Shown here: piece by piece, positions 48,410 to 58,123 of the stretch
How the letters are laid out: every line of letters begins with the position of its first letter
How positions within the stretch are numbered: the first letter of the stretch is position 1
Assembly: GCF_009866805.1 (NCBI RefSeq)
Contig: NZ_SIZW01000042.1
Coordinates: 893,861 to 957,860 of the forward strand
Reading direction: 5' to 3'
Length of the DNA: 64,000 nt
Origin: Schauerella aestuarii
GTDB lineage: Bacteria; Pseudomonadota; Gammaproteobacteria; Burkholderiales; Burkholderiaceae_B
The notes under the pieces: model-generated
The model's input: only the letters and a program-made list of their open reading frames with translations
Databases searched by the model: none
What the model was told of the DNA's origin: nothing
Position numbers and translations under genes: made by a program

Positions 48410-49813
48410 TCACCGAAAAGTTCTAACGTCGACGAAATGGCCGGCCACAGCGGCAGCGGCCGCCATGGCAGGGCTGACCAGATGCGTACGGCCGCCCTGA
48501 CCCTGCCGGCCCTCGAAGTTGCGATTGGAGGTGGACGCGCAACGCTCGCCCGGTTCGAGACGGTCGGCGTTCATCGCCAGACACATCGAACAGCCTGGTT
48601 CGCGCCATTCGAAGCCCGCTGCCAGAAAGATCTTGTCCAACCCTTCCTGCTCGGCTTGCAACTTGACCAGGCCCGACCCCGGCACCACCATGGCTTGCTT
48701 GACGTTCGAGGCGACATGCTTGCCTCGCGCAACGGCAGCGGCCGCCCGCAGATCTTCGATCCGCGAATTGGTGCACGATCCAATGAAAACGCGATCGACG
48801 CGAATATCGGTCAACGGCGTATTGGGCTTGAGACCCATATATTCAAGCGCGCGAACCATTCCGCTGCGGCGCACATCGTCTTTTTCGCGATCGGGATCCG
48901 GCACCCGGCTATCCACCGGCAACACCATTTCCGGCGATGTACCCCAGGTCACCTGCGGCTTGATATCGGCTGCTTTCACATCCACCACGCGATCGAACGT
49001 CGCGCCGGCATCGGAGTGCAGCGTGCGCCAATAGGTGACGGCTTGCTCCCACAGCACGCCCTTGGGCGCGAACGGCCGGCCGCGGAAGTAGGAAATGGTT
49101 TTGTCGTCAACGGCCACCATGCCGGAACGGGCACCTGCCTCGATGGCCATGTTGCAGACGGTCATCCGGCCTTCCACCGACAGCCCACGGATGGTGCTGC
49201 CGGCGAATTCGATTGCGTGACCCGTGCCGCCAGCTGTGCCGATAATGCCGATCACATGCAGCACGACGTCTTTGGCCGTACAGCCCACCGGCATGTCGCC
49301 CTCCACCCGGATGAGCATGCTTTTCGCTTTCTTCATCAACAGGGTTTGGGTGGCCAGCACATGTTCAACCTCGGACGTGCCGATGCCGAACGCCAATGCG
49401 CCCAACGCACCGTGGGTACTCGTATGCGAATCGCCGCAGACCACCGTCATGCCGGGCAGCGTGGCGCCCTGCTCGGGTCCGATCACATGAACGATGCCCT
49501 GACGCAGGTCGGTCATGCGAAATTCGGTGATCCCATACTTTTCACAGTTGTCATCCAGCGTGTCCACCTGCAGTTTGGACACGGGATCGTCAATACCTTG
49601 CGCACGATTCATCGTGGGCACATTGTGATCCGCCACCGCCAGGTTGGCGCCGATCCGCCACGGTTTGCGGCCCGCCAGCGACAACCCTTCAAAGGCTTGC
49701 GGACTGGTGACCTCGTGCAGCAGATGCCGGTCGATATACAGCAAACAGGTGCCGTCTTCTTCCTGGTGGACGACGTGCGCGTCCCACAGTTTGTCGTAGA
49801 GTGATTGAGGCAT
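48410..49813 (-). CDS. leuC: 3-isopropylmalate dehydratase large subunit
   Basis: 467 residues from ATG 49813 (GAGAGGG upstream). The iron-sulfur cysteines are in [16 protein letters not shown] and in [13 protein letters not shown], and [20 protein letters not shown] is intact. With LeuD it forms the [4Fe-4S] isomerase of leucine synthesis. The longer in-frame start at 49870 adds an atypical N-terminus. The 121 bases upstream must hold the leu promoter; they contain the palindrome TACTAGTA but no leucine-rich leader peptide. Confidence 0.96.
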   Translation of the reverse strand: MPQSLYDKLWDAHVVHQEEDGTCLLYIDRHLLHEVTSPQAFEGLSLAGRKPWRIGANLAVADHNVPTMNRAQGIDDPVSKLQVDTLDDNCEKYGITEFRMTDLRQGIVHVIGPEQGATLPGMTVVCGDSHTSTHGALGALAFGIGTSEVEHVLATQTLLMKKAKSMLIRVEGDMPVGCTAKDVVLHVIGIIGTAGGTGHAIEFAGSTIRGLSVEGRMTVCNMAIEAGARSGMVAVDDKTISYFRGRPFAPKGVLWEQAVTYWRTLHSDAGATFDRVVDVKAADIKPQVTWGTSPEMVLPVDSRVPDPDREKDDVRRSGMVRALEYMGLKPNTPLTDIRVDRVFIGSCTNSRIEDLRAAAAVARGKHVASNVKQAMVVPGSGLVKLQAEQEGLDKIFLAAGFEWREPGCSMCLAMNADRLEPGERCASTSNRNFEGRQGQGGRTHLVSPAMAAAAAVAGHFVDVRTFR

Positions 49814-49934
49814 GGTGCCCTCTCTGGCTGGTCTTGGCGCGAAATCGCGTTGGACGTCCATTATCGGCACCGAATTAACCTAGCACAAGACCAGTTCTCA
49901 TACTAGTACAATCACCACTATCCTGAGAGGGGTC

Positions 49935-51008
49935 CTAAGGCTTTGGCGGCGTCACGCACTGCGCGCGGTGCATCATTGCGTGGTCGATCAGCACCAATGC
50001 CAGCAGCGCCTCGGCGATTGGCGTCGCTCGAATGCCGACGCAAGGATCGTGGCGGCCCAACGTATGCACTTGTACCGGCGCGCCCGTCGAATCGATCGAG
50101 CGGCGATCGATCCGAATACTGGAGGTAGGCTTGATCGCCATCGACACCGTGATGGGCTGGCCACTGGAAATGCCCCCCAGTACACCGCCCGCATGATTGC
50201 TTAAAAATCCGTCGGGCGTAATCTCGTCGCCGTGCTCCGATCCGCGCTGGGTAATGGCGCCGAAGCCGGCGCCGATCGAAACACCCTTGACCGCATTCAG
50301 ACCCATCATCGCGTAGGCGATATCGGCATCGAGACGATCGTAAAGCGGTGACCCCCACCCGGCCGGCAGCCCTTCTGCCACCACTTCGATGCGAGCACCG
50401 ATCGAATCGCCGTCGCGCCGCAGGTCATCCATATAGTCTTCGAGTTGCTGAACGATGCCTGCGTTCGGCGCGTAAAACGGGTTCTTCGACACCTCGTCCC
50501 AGCTCTCGAACGGGATCTCGATCGGACCCAACTGGCTCATGTAGCCCCGAATCGTTACGCCGTAATGCGCGGCAAGCCACTTCTTGGCAATGGCGCCAGC
50601 AGCCACGGTGGGCGCAGTGAGACGCGCGGAAGATCGTCCGCCACCGCGAGGATCGCGCCGGTCGTACTTCTTTTGGTAGGTGTAGTCGGCGTGCCCGGGA
50701 CGGAAGGTTTGCGCGATCGCAGAATAGTCCTTGCTGCGCGCGTCGGCATTGCGTATCAGGAGTCCGATCGGCGTCCCGGTCGTCATGCCCTCATACACCC
50801 CTGACAGGATTTCGACCTGATCGGGTTCCTGACGCTGCGTGACGTGGCGCGATGTTCCAGGACGACGGCGATCGAGTTCGAACTGGATGTCCGCTTCGGT
50901 CAGTGGCAGGCCCGGAGGGCAACCATCCACAACGGCGCCGATGGCCGGACCGTGCGACTCACCGAAGTTCGTCACGCAAAACAATTTACCGAAAGTATTG
51001 CCGCTCAT
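49935..51008 (-). CDS. aroC: Chorismate synthase
   Basis: 357 residues from ATG 51008. [20 protein letters not shown] and [20 protein letters not shown] are typical, and the flavin/phosphate-binding [20 protein letters not shown] is intact. It makes chorismate from EPSP using reduced FMN in the cytoplasm. The frame extends 89 codons further upstream but the conserved N-terminus fixes the start. It precedes leuC by 121 bases in the same direction. Confidence 0.97.
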   Translation of the reverse strand: MSGNTFGKLFCVTNFGESHGPAIGAVVDGCPPGLPLTEADIQFELDRRRPGTSRHVTQRQEPDQVEILSGVYEGMTTGTPIGLLIRNADARSKDYSAIAQTFRPGHADYTYQKKYDRRDPRGGGRSSARLTAPTVAAGAIAKKWLAAHYGVTIRGYMSQLGPIEIPFESWDEVSKNPFYAPNAGIVQQLEDYMDDLRRDGDSIGARIEVVAEGLPAGWGSPLYDRLDADIAYAMMGLNAVKGVSIGAGFGAITQRGSEHGDEITPDGFLSNHAGGVLGGISSGQPITVSMAIKPTSSIRIDRRSIDSTGAPVQVHTLGRHDPCVGIRATPIAEALLALVLIDHAMMHRAQCVTPPKP

Positions 51009-51814
51009 CACATGACCTACCTCGAACAGCGCGTGCCGCACTGCTTCGAGAAAGTGAATAAATCGTTGGAAGGAGAAAGCCGGAATTATGACATTCCGGA
51101 ATCGGCCAGCCGATCCACGCAACGTGGCCGCCATTTCCGCCAAGGAAATTTGGCCATCCTGTCCAACGCCAATGCCGCCACCAGTGGTAAATGTTGCCGC
51201 CCTTTCATTTATCGCAATCGCTGGCGGCTCCCAAAGGGGAGCCACCCATCGGCACTGCGATCTGACAGGGCTCATTTAGATTGAGGATCCGTGAGCAGGC
51301 CGCGGCCGACGCACACCATGCGCCGCAATTCAAAGCGAGCCAGAGCGCTGGCGCGCCATCAAAAAAAATTGGCTCAGGTACATCCAAATGGATCGCCGAT
51401 GCGTATAGGCACAAAGGCTTAGGACTTTTGTCAGACTCGATCCGTCACCGTTTTAATCGTCAGCGTCGTCTGGTGCTCACTTTTTGTAATCCGAACGCAT
51501 GCAAGCTCATCAATTTGCGAATTAACAACACCTGAATAGGCTGCGATGTGACGCCATAAATGCCTGCAATTGTGCAGAATTGAACGTAAAAAATTGCGAA
51601 TACGATTCCTATCGCCTTGGAAAGGCAATAAAGTGACATATAACGTATCAGATCGTTCGTTTCGCAACGTTTCTATACCCAACGCTATCGGTTCGATAGG
51701 CAATCACATGCAACTTGAGTGACAGTTTCTTTCTATACTTTGGCTCGAGGACACAGGCCATTCGATCTAATCCCAAAGGCTGGCAGTGACCATTACAAAC
51801 CTTGGAGATATTTG
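51009..51814. other. 806-base intergenic region upstream of aroC and the secretion locus
   Basis: Between divergent genes. From about 51,350 onward it is AT-richer than the coding DNA around it. It contains the dyad CTATCG-GTT-CGATAG (51685-51699) about 115 bases before the TolC-like gene, and a -10-like TATACT nearby. Several frames of 60-90 codons occur on both strands, but none has a ribosome-binding site plus recognisable features. It is best read as a long control region for the adhesin secretion operon. Confidence 0.5.
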
Positions 51815-53446
51815 ATGTCCCATCGCTTGCCGCTGCGAGCCTTGGTTGCTGCAATCGCATTGTGCGGGACCACCGCGCAGGCCCAAAACGCACAGCCGGT
51901 CACGAGTTTGAATCGCATTGTTGAACAGACGCTGCTGACGAATCCGGAAATCCAGACCCGATACCAAGATTTTCGCGCGTCGCTTGAAGGGCAGTCGGTC
52001 GCGCGCGGCGGTTTTTTGCCTCAGGTGAATGCGCAAGGCTCCTATGGCCGTGAGTACCGCAGCAACGTGCCCGACGCCGGGTCGTATAGCTGGACTCGTC
52101 CTGGATATAGCCTCGAGCTGCGCCAGCTTCTGTTCGACGGCTTCCGCACCAACAACGACGTCAAACAGCTTGGATTCACCAAGTTGGCGCGCTATTACGA
52201 TCTCATGGCCGTCACGGACGAAACGGCCTATGCCGCCATCCAGTCTTACGCAGACCTGCAGCGCAACCGCGAGCTCGAAGAGCTGGCCAAGCACAACTTC
52301 GATTTGCACCGCGACACCATGGCGCAAATTCGTGAGCGCGCGATGTCCGGCGTCGGCCGCTACGTCGATCTCGAGCAGGCGTCGGGACGCCTCGCCTTGG
52401 CGCAGACGAATCTGTTTACGGAAAGCGCAAACGTCTTGGACGTGACGCAACGTTATCGCCGCATCACCGGCGCGAGCCCGATGGCTGACATGTTGCCCAT
52501 TCCGGACATGTCGAATCGCCTTCCGGATCACCCCAAGGATTTTTCCGACTCGATTCGCCGCAATCCGAGCTTCCTCTCGACGCAGGCAAGCGTACAAGCT
52601 GCGAACGCAGGCATCAAGGTTGCCCAAAGCAACTATTCGCCCAAGCTGGAAGTCGTCGCCACAACCGGGCGAGATCAATCCGAAGCCGATCCCGCGTATC
52701 GCAACGTGCAAAGCAGCAGCGTCCAGCTCGTCGCTTCGATGAACCTGTACCGCGGCGGCGCGGACGCCGCCCGTGTACGTCAAACGTCCGCGCAAGCTTA
52801 CGCCGCACGGGATCTGCGTAATTACACCTGCCGCAATATCCAGCAGGATCTTGCCGTGGCGTGGACGAACATCACTCGCTTGCGTGAGCAGATGCCCTTC
52901 CTCGTTCGTCATGAGCAGTCGACGAACAAGGTGCGCGATGCGTATCGCCAGCAATTCAACATCGGTCAGCGGTCATTGCTCGATTTGCTGGATACCGAGA
53001 ACGAACTTTTCGAATCGCGTCGCGCGTTGGTCAATGGCCGCTACGACCTGCGCCTGGCCGAGTACCGCTGGCTGACGTTGTCGCACCGCCTGCTCAGTTC
53101 CCTTGAACTGATTCCGGCGCGCGACGATGTGCCCGAAGAAGAGCGCCTGCTCGAAAGTGACGAGAACATCATTGAAATGTGCGCAACCGATGCGCCCGAT
53201 CAGGCGCGCTTGCAGCCGGTAAAGGTGGAATACAACGAGGGCGTCCTGCCGCCCACATTGACGCCGCTGTACCCGACCTCGGGCGCATCGCCCGCGCCGG
53301 CGACCGCTGCGGGAATGCCCGGGGCAACCAGCACACCTCGCTATGCGCCGGTGCGTGCCGCGCCCATCGCACCCGAAGACCGTGCCATGGCGCGCCCGAC
53401 ATCCCCCGCGGGCATGCCCGCTGCGACGCCCGCGCGTCAACCCTGA
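51815..53446 (+). CDS. TolC/LapE-like outer membrane channel of a type I secretion system
   Basis: 543 residues from ATG 51815 (GGAG seven bases upstream). A signal peptide (LRALVAAIALCGTTAQAQ) is followed by two OEP repeats with long helices (LNRIVEQTLLTNPEIQTRYQ, LRQLLFDGFRTNNDVKQ, GQRSLLDLLDTENELFESRR). The last 60 residues are Pro/Ala-rich and periplasmic or disordered. TolC-type trimers form the outer membrane exit of type I systems. It is the first gene of a plus-strand operon with ABC and HlyD partners and the adhesin. Confidence 0.93.
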   Translation: MSHRLPLRALVAAIALCGTTAQAQNAQPVTSLNRIVEQTLLTNPEIQTRYQDFRASLEGQSVARGGFLPQVNAQGSYGREYRSNVPDAGSYSWTRPGYSLELRQLLFDGFRTNNDVKQLGFTKLARYYDLMAVTDETAYAAIQSYADLQRNRELEELAKHNFDLHRDTMAQIRERAMSGVGRYVDLEQASGRLALAQTNLFTESANVLDVTQRYRRITGASPMADMLPIPDMSNRLPDHPKDFSDSIRRNPSFLSTQASVQAANAGIKVAQSNYSPKLEVVATTGRDQSEADPAYRNVQSSSVQLVASMNLYRGGADAARVRQTSAQAYAARDLRNYTCRNIQQDLAVAWTNITRLREQMPFLVRHEQSTNKVRDAYRQQFNIGQRSLLDLLDTENELFESRRALVNGRYDLRLAEYRWLTLSHRLLSSLELIPARDDVPEEERLLESDENIIEMCATDAPDQARLQPVKVEYNEGVLPPTLTPLYPTSGASPAPATAAGMPGATSTPRYAPVRAAPIAPEDRAMARPTSPAGMPAATPARQP

Positions 53447-53458
53447 ACGACTCGAGCC

Positions 53459-53671
53459 ATGGCTAACGACGACAAAGATTTTTCAAAACTTGATGCGGAC
53501 TTCGTTCGCGTGTTGGAAGACCTGGTCGACACGTTGATCGCCAACGGCACACTGCGGCTGACCGATCTTCCGATCCAGGCGCAGCAGAAACTCAGTCAGC
53601 GCAAACAACAGCGCCGACGACTCACCGAGGATTTGGATCTTCTAGATGACGACGACGGACAAGTTATCTGA
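53459..53671 (+). CDS. Small charged protein of unknown function in the secretion operon
   Basis: 70 residues. The first half is a predicted helix (DADFVRVLEDLVDTLIANGT), the middle is basic (QQKLSQRKQQRRRL) and the C-terminus is strongly acidic (LDLLDDDDGQV). It has no signal peptide or membrane segment. Its last 26 bases overlap the start of the ABC transporter gene, so the two are translationally coupled. I do not recognise a family. Position suggests a chaperone or assembly factor for the adhesin secretion system, which is inference only. Confidence 0.75.
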   Translation: MANDDKDFSKLDADFVRVLEDLVDTLIANGTLRLTDLPIQAQQKLSQRKQQRRRLTEDLDLLDDDDGQVI

Positions 53672-55820
53672 GCCCGCTGCAAGCACATGGCGCGCCGACC
53701 CGCGAGCCACGCACGAGGACCCCTTACTGGATTGCCTGGTTGAACTGACGCGCATTCACGGCGTACCGGCGACGGCACAAGCGCTCTCGTCCGGACTCCC
53801 GCTCGTCGACAACCGGCTGACGCCGTCCTTGATGCCGCGTGCAGCGGCGCGGGCGCACATGTCTGCGCGTACCGTCAAGCGCACCCTGGACCGCATCGAA
53901 CCGGCGTTGCTGCCGGCGATTCTTATGCTTAACGGCAACCGCGCCTGCGTCCTGTTGAAGTCGGAAGGCGGCGTTTATTCGGTGGTATTTCCGGAGTCGG
54001 GTTCCAGCGCCGTCGACCTCGATGCCGAAACCCTCCAGGCGCAATTCAGCGGCCTGGTGTGTTTCGTTCGTCCGCAATTTCGCTTCGAAGCCCGATCGCC
54101 ACAGGTGGCCGATGTGCGCGGGCGCCATTGGTTCTGGGCCGCGATTTTCGATAACCGCAGGCTTTACCGTGACGCGCTGATTGCCGCGTTGCTGATCAAT
54201 ATTTTTGCCTTGGCTACACCGCTCTTCACGATGAACGTGTACGACCGCGTGGTGCCCAATAACGCCGTCGAAACCCTTTGGGTGCTGACGATCGGTATCG
54301 GCCTGGTCATTCTGTTCAACTTCATCCTGACCACGGTGCGCGCGTACGTTGTTGACGTGGCGAGCAAACGGGTCGATACGCGGCTTTCGTCGCTGATCAT
54401 GGAACGTGTGCTCGACCTGCGCATGGAGGGCCGGCCCGCGTCCGTCGGCTCTTTCGCGGCCAATCTGCGCTCATTCGAATCGATCCGCGACTTCATCGCG
54501 TCGGCCAGTATCACCACCTTGGTCGATCTCCCGTTCATCGTGCTCTTCCTGGCCGTGCTGGCGTGGATTTCACCCTGGATGGTGCTGCCACCCATCGTCG
54601 CCATCATCATCGTCCTGCTTGTGTCGCTTGCTGCACAGGCGCGGATGGAAACATTGACGATGTCGTCGTATCAAGCCAGTTCGCAACGCAATGCCACGCT
54701 CGTCGAGGCATTGACGGGCTTTGAAGCCGTCAAGACGCTGAATGCGCAGGGCGCGATGCAGCGCAATTGGGAGCGCTCCACCGAGTTCATCGCCCAAACC
54801 GGCGGCAAGCTCAAACTCATTTCGTCGACGACCGTGAACTTCGTTCAGGTCATGCAGCAACTCGTCTCGATCAGCGTGGTCGTGATCGGCGTATACCTCG
54901 TATCCGAAAGCAGCTTGTCCATGGGCGGCATCATCGCGTCGTCGATGATCGCGGGTCGCTGCCTGGTGCCGCTGGGCCAGGTGGCGGGCTTGCTGATGCA
55001 ATATCAAAACGCGCGCACGTCACTTTCCTCGATCGACAACTACATGAAGCTGCCGGTCGAGCGGCCGGCCGATGCCAATTTCCTGCATCGCCCTGTTTTT
55101 CACGGTGCCCTGGAATTTCGCGACGTGACGTTCGGTTATCCCGGTAGCTCGCAAGCGGCCCTGAAGAAAGTCACCTTGAAGTTCGCCGCCGGCGAGAAGG
55201 TGGGCATCATCGGGCGCATCGGCTCGGGCAAAACCACGCTCGAGAAACTGGTTCTGGGCCTGTACGCGCCCACCGAAGGTGCCGTGCTGATCGATGGCAT
55301 CGACGTGCGCCAGGTCGATCCCGCCGATCTGCGGCGCGCGATCGGTTATGTTCCTCAAGACCCCACCCTTTTCTATGGCACGCTCAAGCAGAATCTGGCC
55401 ATGGGTGCGCCCTTTGCCGACGATGCAAATATTCTTGCCGCGTCCGATCTTGCCGGCGTCACCGAATTCGCAAACCTGAACCCGAAGGGCTTCGACATGC
55501 TGATCGGCGAGCGCGGCGAATCGCTTTCCGGCGGACAGCGCCAATCGGTGGCCGTGGCGCGCGCGCTGATCAACGATCCCCCCATCCTGCTCTTGGACGA
55601 GCCCAGCAGCAATATGGATCATCAGAGCGAGGCGCGCTTGAAAGAACGCTTGCGCTCCGCGAGTGCCGACAAAACCGTCATCCTGGTCACGCACCGCACG
55701 GCGCTGCTCGATCTGGTCGACCGGTTGATCGTGATCGATGCCGGCACCGTGGTCGCAGATGGTCCTAAAGAACAAGTTGTCGAGGCCTTGCGCCAAGGCC
55801 GCGTTGGACGGGGAATGTAA
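53646..55820 (+). CDS. LapB-like type I secretion ABC transporter with a C39-like domain
   Basis: 724 residues. An N-terminal C39-peptidase-like domain (about 20-150) appears to lack the catalytic cysteine-histidine arrangement, so it should bind rather than cleave the substrate. Five or six membrane helices (about 170-460) precede the ATPase: Walker A GRIGSGKTT (residue 523), signature LSGGQRQS (627), Walker B ILLLDEPSS. This matches LapB/RTX exporters that move giant adhesins from the cytoplasm to the cell surface in one step. It overlaps the small upstream gene and is three bases before the HlyD-like gene. Confidence 0.93.
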   Translation: MTTTDKLSEPAASTWRADPRATHEDPLLDCLVELTRIHGVPATAQALSSGLPLVDNRLTPSLMPRAAARAHMSARTVKRTLDRIEPALLPAILMLNGNRACVLLKSEGGVYSVVFPESGSSAVDLDAETLQAQFSGLVCFVRPQFRFEARSPQVADVRGRHWFWAAIFDNRRLYRDALIAALLINIFALATPLFTMNVYDRVVPNNAVETLWVLTIGIGLVILFNFILTTVRAYVVDVASKRVDTRLSSLIMERVLDLRMEGRPASVGSFAANLRSFESIRDFIASASITTLVDLPFIVLFLAVLAWISPWMVLPPIVAIIIVLLVSLAAQARMETLTMSSYQASSQRNATLVEALTGFEAVKTLNAQGAMQRNWERSTEFIAQTGGKLKLISSTTVNFVQVMQQLVSISVVVIGVYLVSESSLSMGGIIASSMIAGRCLVPLGQVAGLLMQYQNARTSLSSIDNYMKLPVERPADANFLHRPVFHGALEFRDVTFGYPGSSQAALKKVTLKFAAGEKVGIIGRIGSGKTTLEKLVLGLYAPTEGAVLIDGIDVRQVDPADLRRAIGYVPQDPTLFYGTLKQNLAMGAPFADDANILAASDLAGVTEFANLNPKGFDMLIGERGESLSGGQRQSVAVARALINDPPILLLDEPSSNMDHQSEARLKERLRSASADKTVILVTHRTALLDLVDRLIVIDAGTVVADGPKEQVVEALRQGRVGRGM

Positions 55821-55822
55821 AG

Positions 55823-57244
55823 ATGGACATCAACCCTGCCACGCCCCGCCCCGGTTTCTTCGCACGCCTCGTACGGGCACCGCGCGATGTGTTCGTATTC
55901 ATGTTCGATCGTCTGCTCGAAGGCACCCGCTCGGGCCTGCCGAAAGAACGCACAAAATTTCCCGACGATGCCGAATGGGCCATCGCACAGCAGGATGCGC
56001 GCGGCTCGCGGGTGCTGCTCTGGTTTGCGCTCTTCGTCGTGCTCATCCTCATTTTGTGGGCCGCATTCGGCTACATCGACGAGGTCGTGCGCGGTGAAGG
56101 CAAGGTTGTGCCCTCACGCCAAGTGCAGATCATCCAAAGTCTGGATGGCGGCATCGTCCAGGAAATCAACGTTCGTCCGGGCCAAACCGTCACCACCAAC
56201 GAAGTCCTGCTGAAAATCGACTCGACGCGCTTTTCGTCCTCCTTGGGCGAAAACAATGCCGACTACCTGAGCCTCACGGCGCGGGCCGCCCGGCTGCGGG
56301 CCATCGCTACGGGTGAGCCCTTCGTCGCGCCGCCGGATGTCCTGAAAGAAGCGCCCGCCTTGGTGGAAGCCGAGCGCAATGCCTGGAGTTCGCGCACCAC
56401 AGAAATCAATGCCGCAGTATCGGTGGCGCGTGAGCAATACAAGCAACGTCAGGAGGAGCTTCGCGAAACGATCGCCAAACGCGATCAAGCGCAGTCGGGT
56501 TGCTCATTGACGTCGCGTGAACTTCAAGTAACGCAACCGCTTTTAAAGAGCGGCGCAGTGTCGGAAGTCGATCTGCTGCGTTTGCAGCGCGACGTCGCCC
56601 GATTCTGCGGCGAGGCCCGCGGTGCCGCCGCCCAGATCGATCGCATTCAGTCATCGATCAAGGAAGCCGAAAGCAAGATCGCCGAAACCGAACTCACCAT
56701 CCGCAACCAGGCGCGCAGCGAATTGTCCGAAACGCAAGCCAAATTGTCGACGCTCGAGCAAGGCAAGCTTGCCCTGGCGGATCGCGTACGTTTGGCCGAG
56801 ATTCGTTCGCCGGTGAACGGCACCGTCAAAACGGTCTTTTCCAACACGGTAGGCGGCGTGGTTCAACCCGGTAAGGACATTATTGAGATTGTCCCCTCGG
56901 ACGACACGCTCCTGCTCGAGGTACGCGTGCAACCGCGCGACATCGGCTTCCTGCGTCCCGGACAAGAAGCCGAAGTGAAATTTACCGCCTATGACTTCGC
57001 GATCTACGGTGGCCTGAAAGGAAAAGTGGAAACGATCGGCGCCGATACGATTACCGATGAGCGTGGCAACTCGTTTTACATCGTTCGTGTACGGACCGAT
57101 AAGTCGACGGTCGGCGACCTGAACTTCCCCATCATCCCCGGGATGGTGGCCGAAGTGCATGTGCTCACTGGCAAGCGCACCGTCCTTCAGTATTTGTTGA
57201 AACCCGTTCTGCGGGCGAAGGCAAATGCATTCACTGAACGCTAA
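55823..57244 (+). CDS. HlyD/LapC-like membrane fusion protein
   Basis: 473 residues. One membrane helix (VLLWFALFVVLILILWAAFG) follows a cytoplasmic N-terminus of about 60 residues. The lipoyl-like half motifs (VRGEGKVVPSRQVQIIQSLD, GIVQEINVRPGQTV and LAEIRSPVNGTVKTV) flank a long coiled coil (about 150-310), and the beta-barrel C-terminus ends the protein. HlyD-type adaptors bridge the inner membrane ABC exporter and the TolC-like channel. Its position directly after the ABC gene supports this. Confidence 0.94.
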   Translation: MDINPATPRPGFFARLVRAPRDVFVFMFDRLLEGTRSGLPKERTKFPDDAEWAIAQQDARGSRVLLWFALFVVLILILWAAFGYIDEVVRGEGKVVPSRQVQIIQSLDGGIVQEINVRPGQTVTTNEVLLKIDSTRFSSSLGENNADYLSLTARAARLRAIATGEPFVAPPDVLKEAPALVEAERNAWSSRTTEINAAVSVAREQYKQRQEELRETIAKRDQAQSGCSLTSRELQVTQPLLKSGAVSEVDLLRLQRDVARFCGEARGAAAQIDRIQSSIKEAESKIAETELTIRNQARSELSETQAKLSTLEQGKLALADRVRLAEIRSPVNGTVKTVFSNTVGGVVQPGKDIIEIVPSDDTLLLEVRVQPRDIGFLRPGQEAEVKFTAYDFAIYGGLKGKVETIGADTITDERGNSFYIVRVRTDKSTVGDLNFPIIPGMVAEVHVLTGKRTVLQYLLKPVLRAKANAFTER

Positions 57245-57261
57245 GTGCGAGAATCCTTGAT

Positions 57262-57900
57262 ATGGCTCAACTTCCCGTGCTCCTGCTCACCGACGACGAT
57301 GTCCTCTGGCAACGTTGGCGCGAACTGAATACCAACCGCTGGCTCCCTGCCCGTGGGCATACCTTTGCCGATCTCGTCCGGTGGCAGCAGAATCGCCGTC
57401 AATTGGCGCTGATCGATATGGACAGCAAAACGCTGCCGGCCGCAACCCGTGCCGAATGGAGGCCCTTGCTCGCCACCATGCAGCTGATCGCCACGACCTC
57501 GCACCCTTCCGACGATGCAGGTACCCAGGCAATCGGGGCAGGCTTCAGTGGCTATTGCCACGCCTTCGCGCCGCCTGAGACCTTGTCTCAGGCACTGGAA
57601 GTTGCCTGCGCCGGGGAAATCTGGATGGGGCGATCGCTCGTTACACGCCTGCTGCGCATGGTGGATCAACGGCTGCCCGCGCAGGCATCGTGGGCCAGCC
57701 ACAAGCTCACCGATCGTGAAAACGACGTGGCGCGGCGAGCTGCAGTAGGCGACTCCAATCTGGTTATCGCCACCGCGCTAGGCATTACCGAACGCACCGT
57801 CAAGGCGCATATGTCTTCGGTATTCGACAAGCTGAACGTGGCCGATCGGCTGCAGCTTGCCCTGCTCGTTCATGGGATCGGCCAGCGCCAAGTCGCCTGA
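57262..57900 (+). CDS. LuxR-type response regulator with an atypical receiver
   Basis: 212 residues. The N-terminal domain starts PVLLLTDDDVLWQRW and has an Asp in the expected beta-3 position (LALIDMDSKTLP), but I do not see the conserved lysine of a normal receiver near the fifth strand, so it may be phosphorylation-independent. The C-terminal HTH is KLTDRENDVARRAAVGDSNL with ITERTVKAHMSSVFDKLNV. It sits between the HlyD-like gene and the adhesin gene, a natural position for a dedicated adhesin regulator. No kinase is adjacent. Confidence 0.85.
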   Translation: MAQLPVLLLTDDDVLWQRWRELNTNRWLPARGHTFADLVRWQQNRRQLALIDMDSKTLPAATRAEWRPLLATMQLIATTSHPSDDAGTQAIGAGFSGYCHAFAPPETLSQALEVACAGEIWMGRSLVTRLLRMVDQRLPAQASWASHKLTDRENDVARRAAVGDSNLVIATALGITERTVKAHMSSVFDKLNVADRLQLALLVHGIGQRQVA

Positions 57901-57942
57901 TTTGCAGCGTGCGGCGCACCTGCCAACGCTGTGACGAAGCCG

Positions 57943-57973
57943 GGCCCCAGTGGGAGGCCATCCCACTGGGCCG
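57943..57973 (+). terminator. Hairpin downstream of the LuxR-type gene
   Basis: A 10-base perfect stem (57946-57955 with 57961-57970) and a five-base loop, extended by flanking G-C pairs, without a T-run. It may stop most transcripts of the secretion operon before the adhesin gene. Confidence 0.5.
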
Positions 57974-58123
57974 ATTTGCCCGCAAATCTCGCAAATAAAC
58001 GACGATCGCAGCGGCAAGCCCAACACTTACAAAATAAGTCTGCAGACCTGTCCTTAAGGACAATGCCATCAGCCTCCCGGCTAACTAGTATCTCATCCAT
58101 ATTGGTTAATCCTGGAGTGCCTC

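Noticed and set aside
49814..49934. Possible leucine leader peptide before leuC
   Set aside because: The only short frame there has two Leu codons and no terminator follows, so attenuation is not supported.
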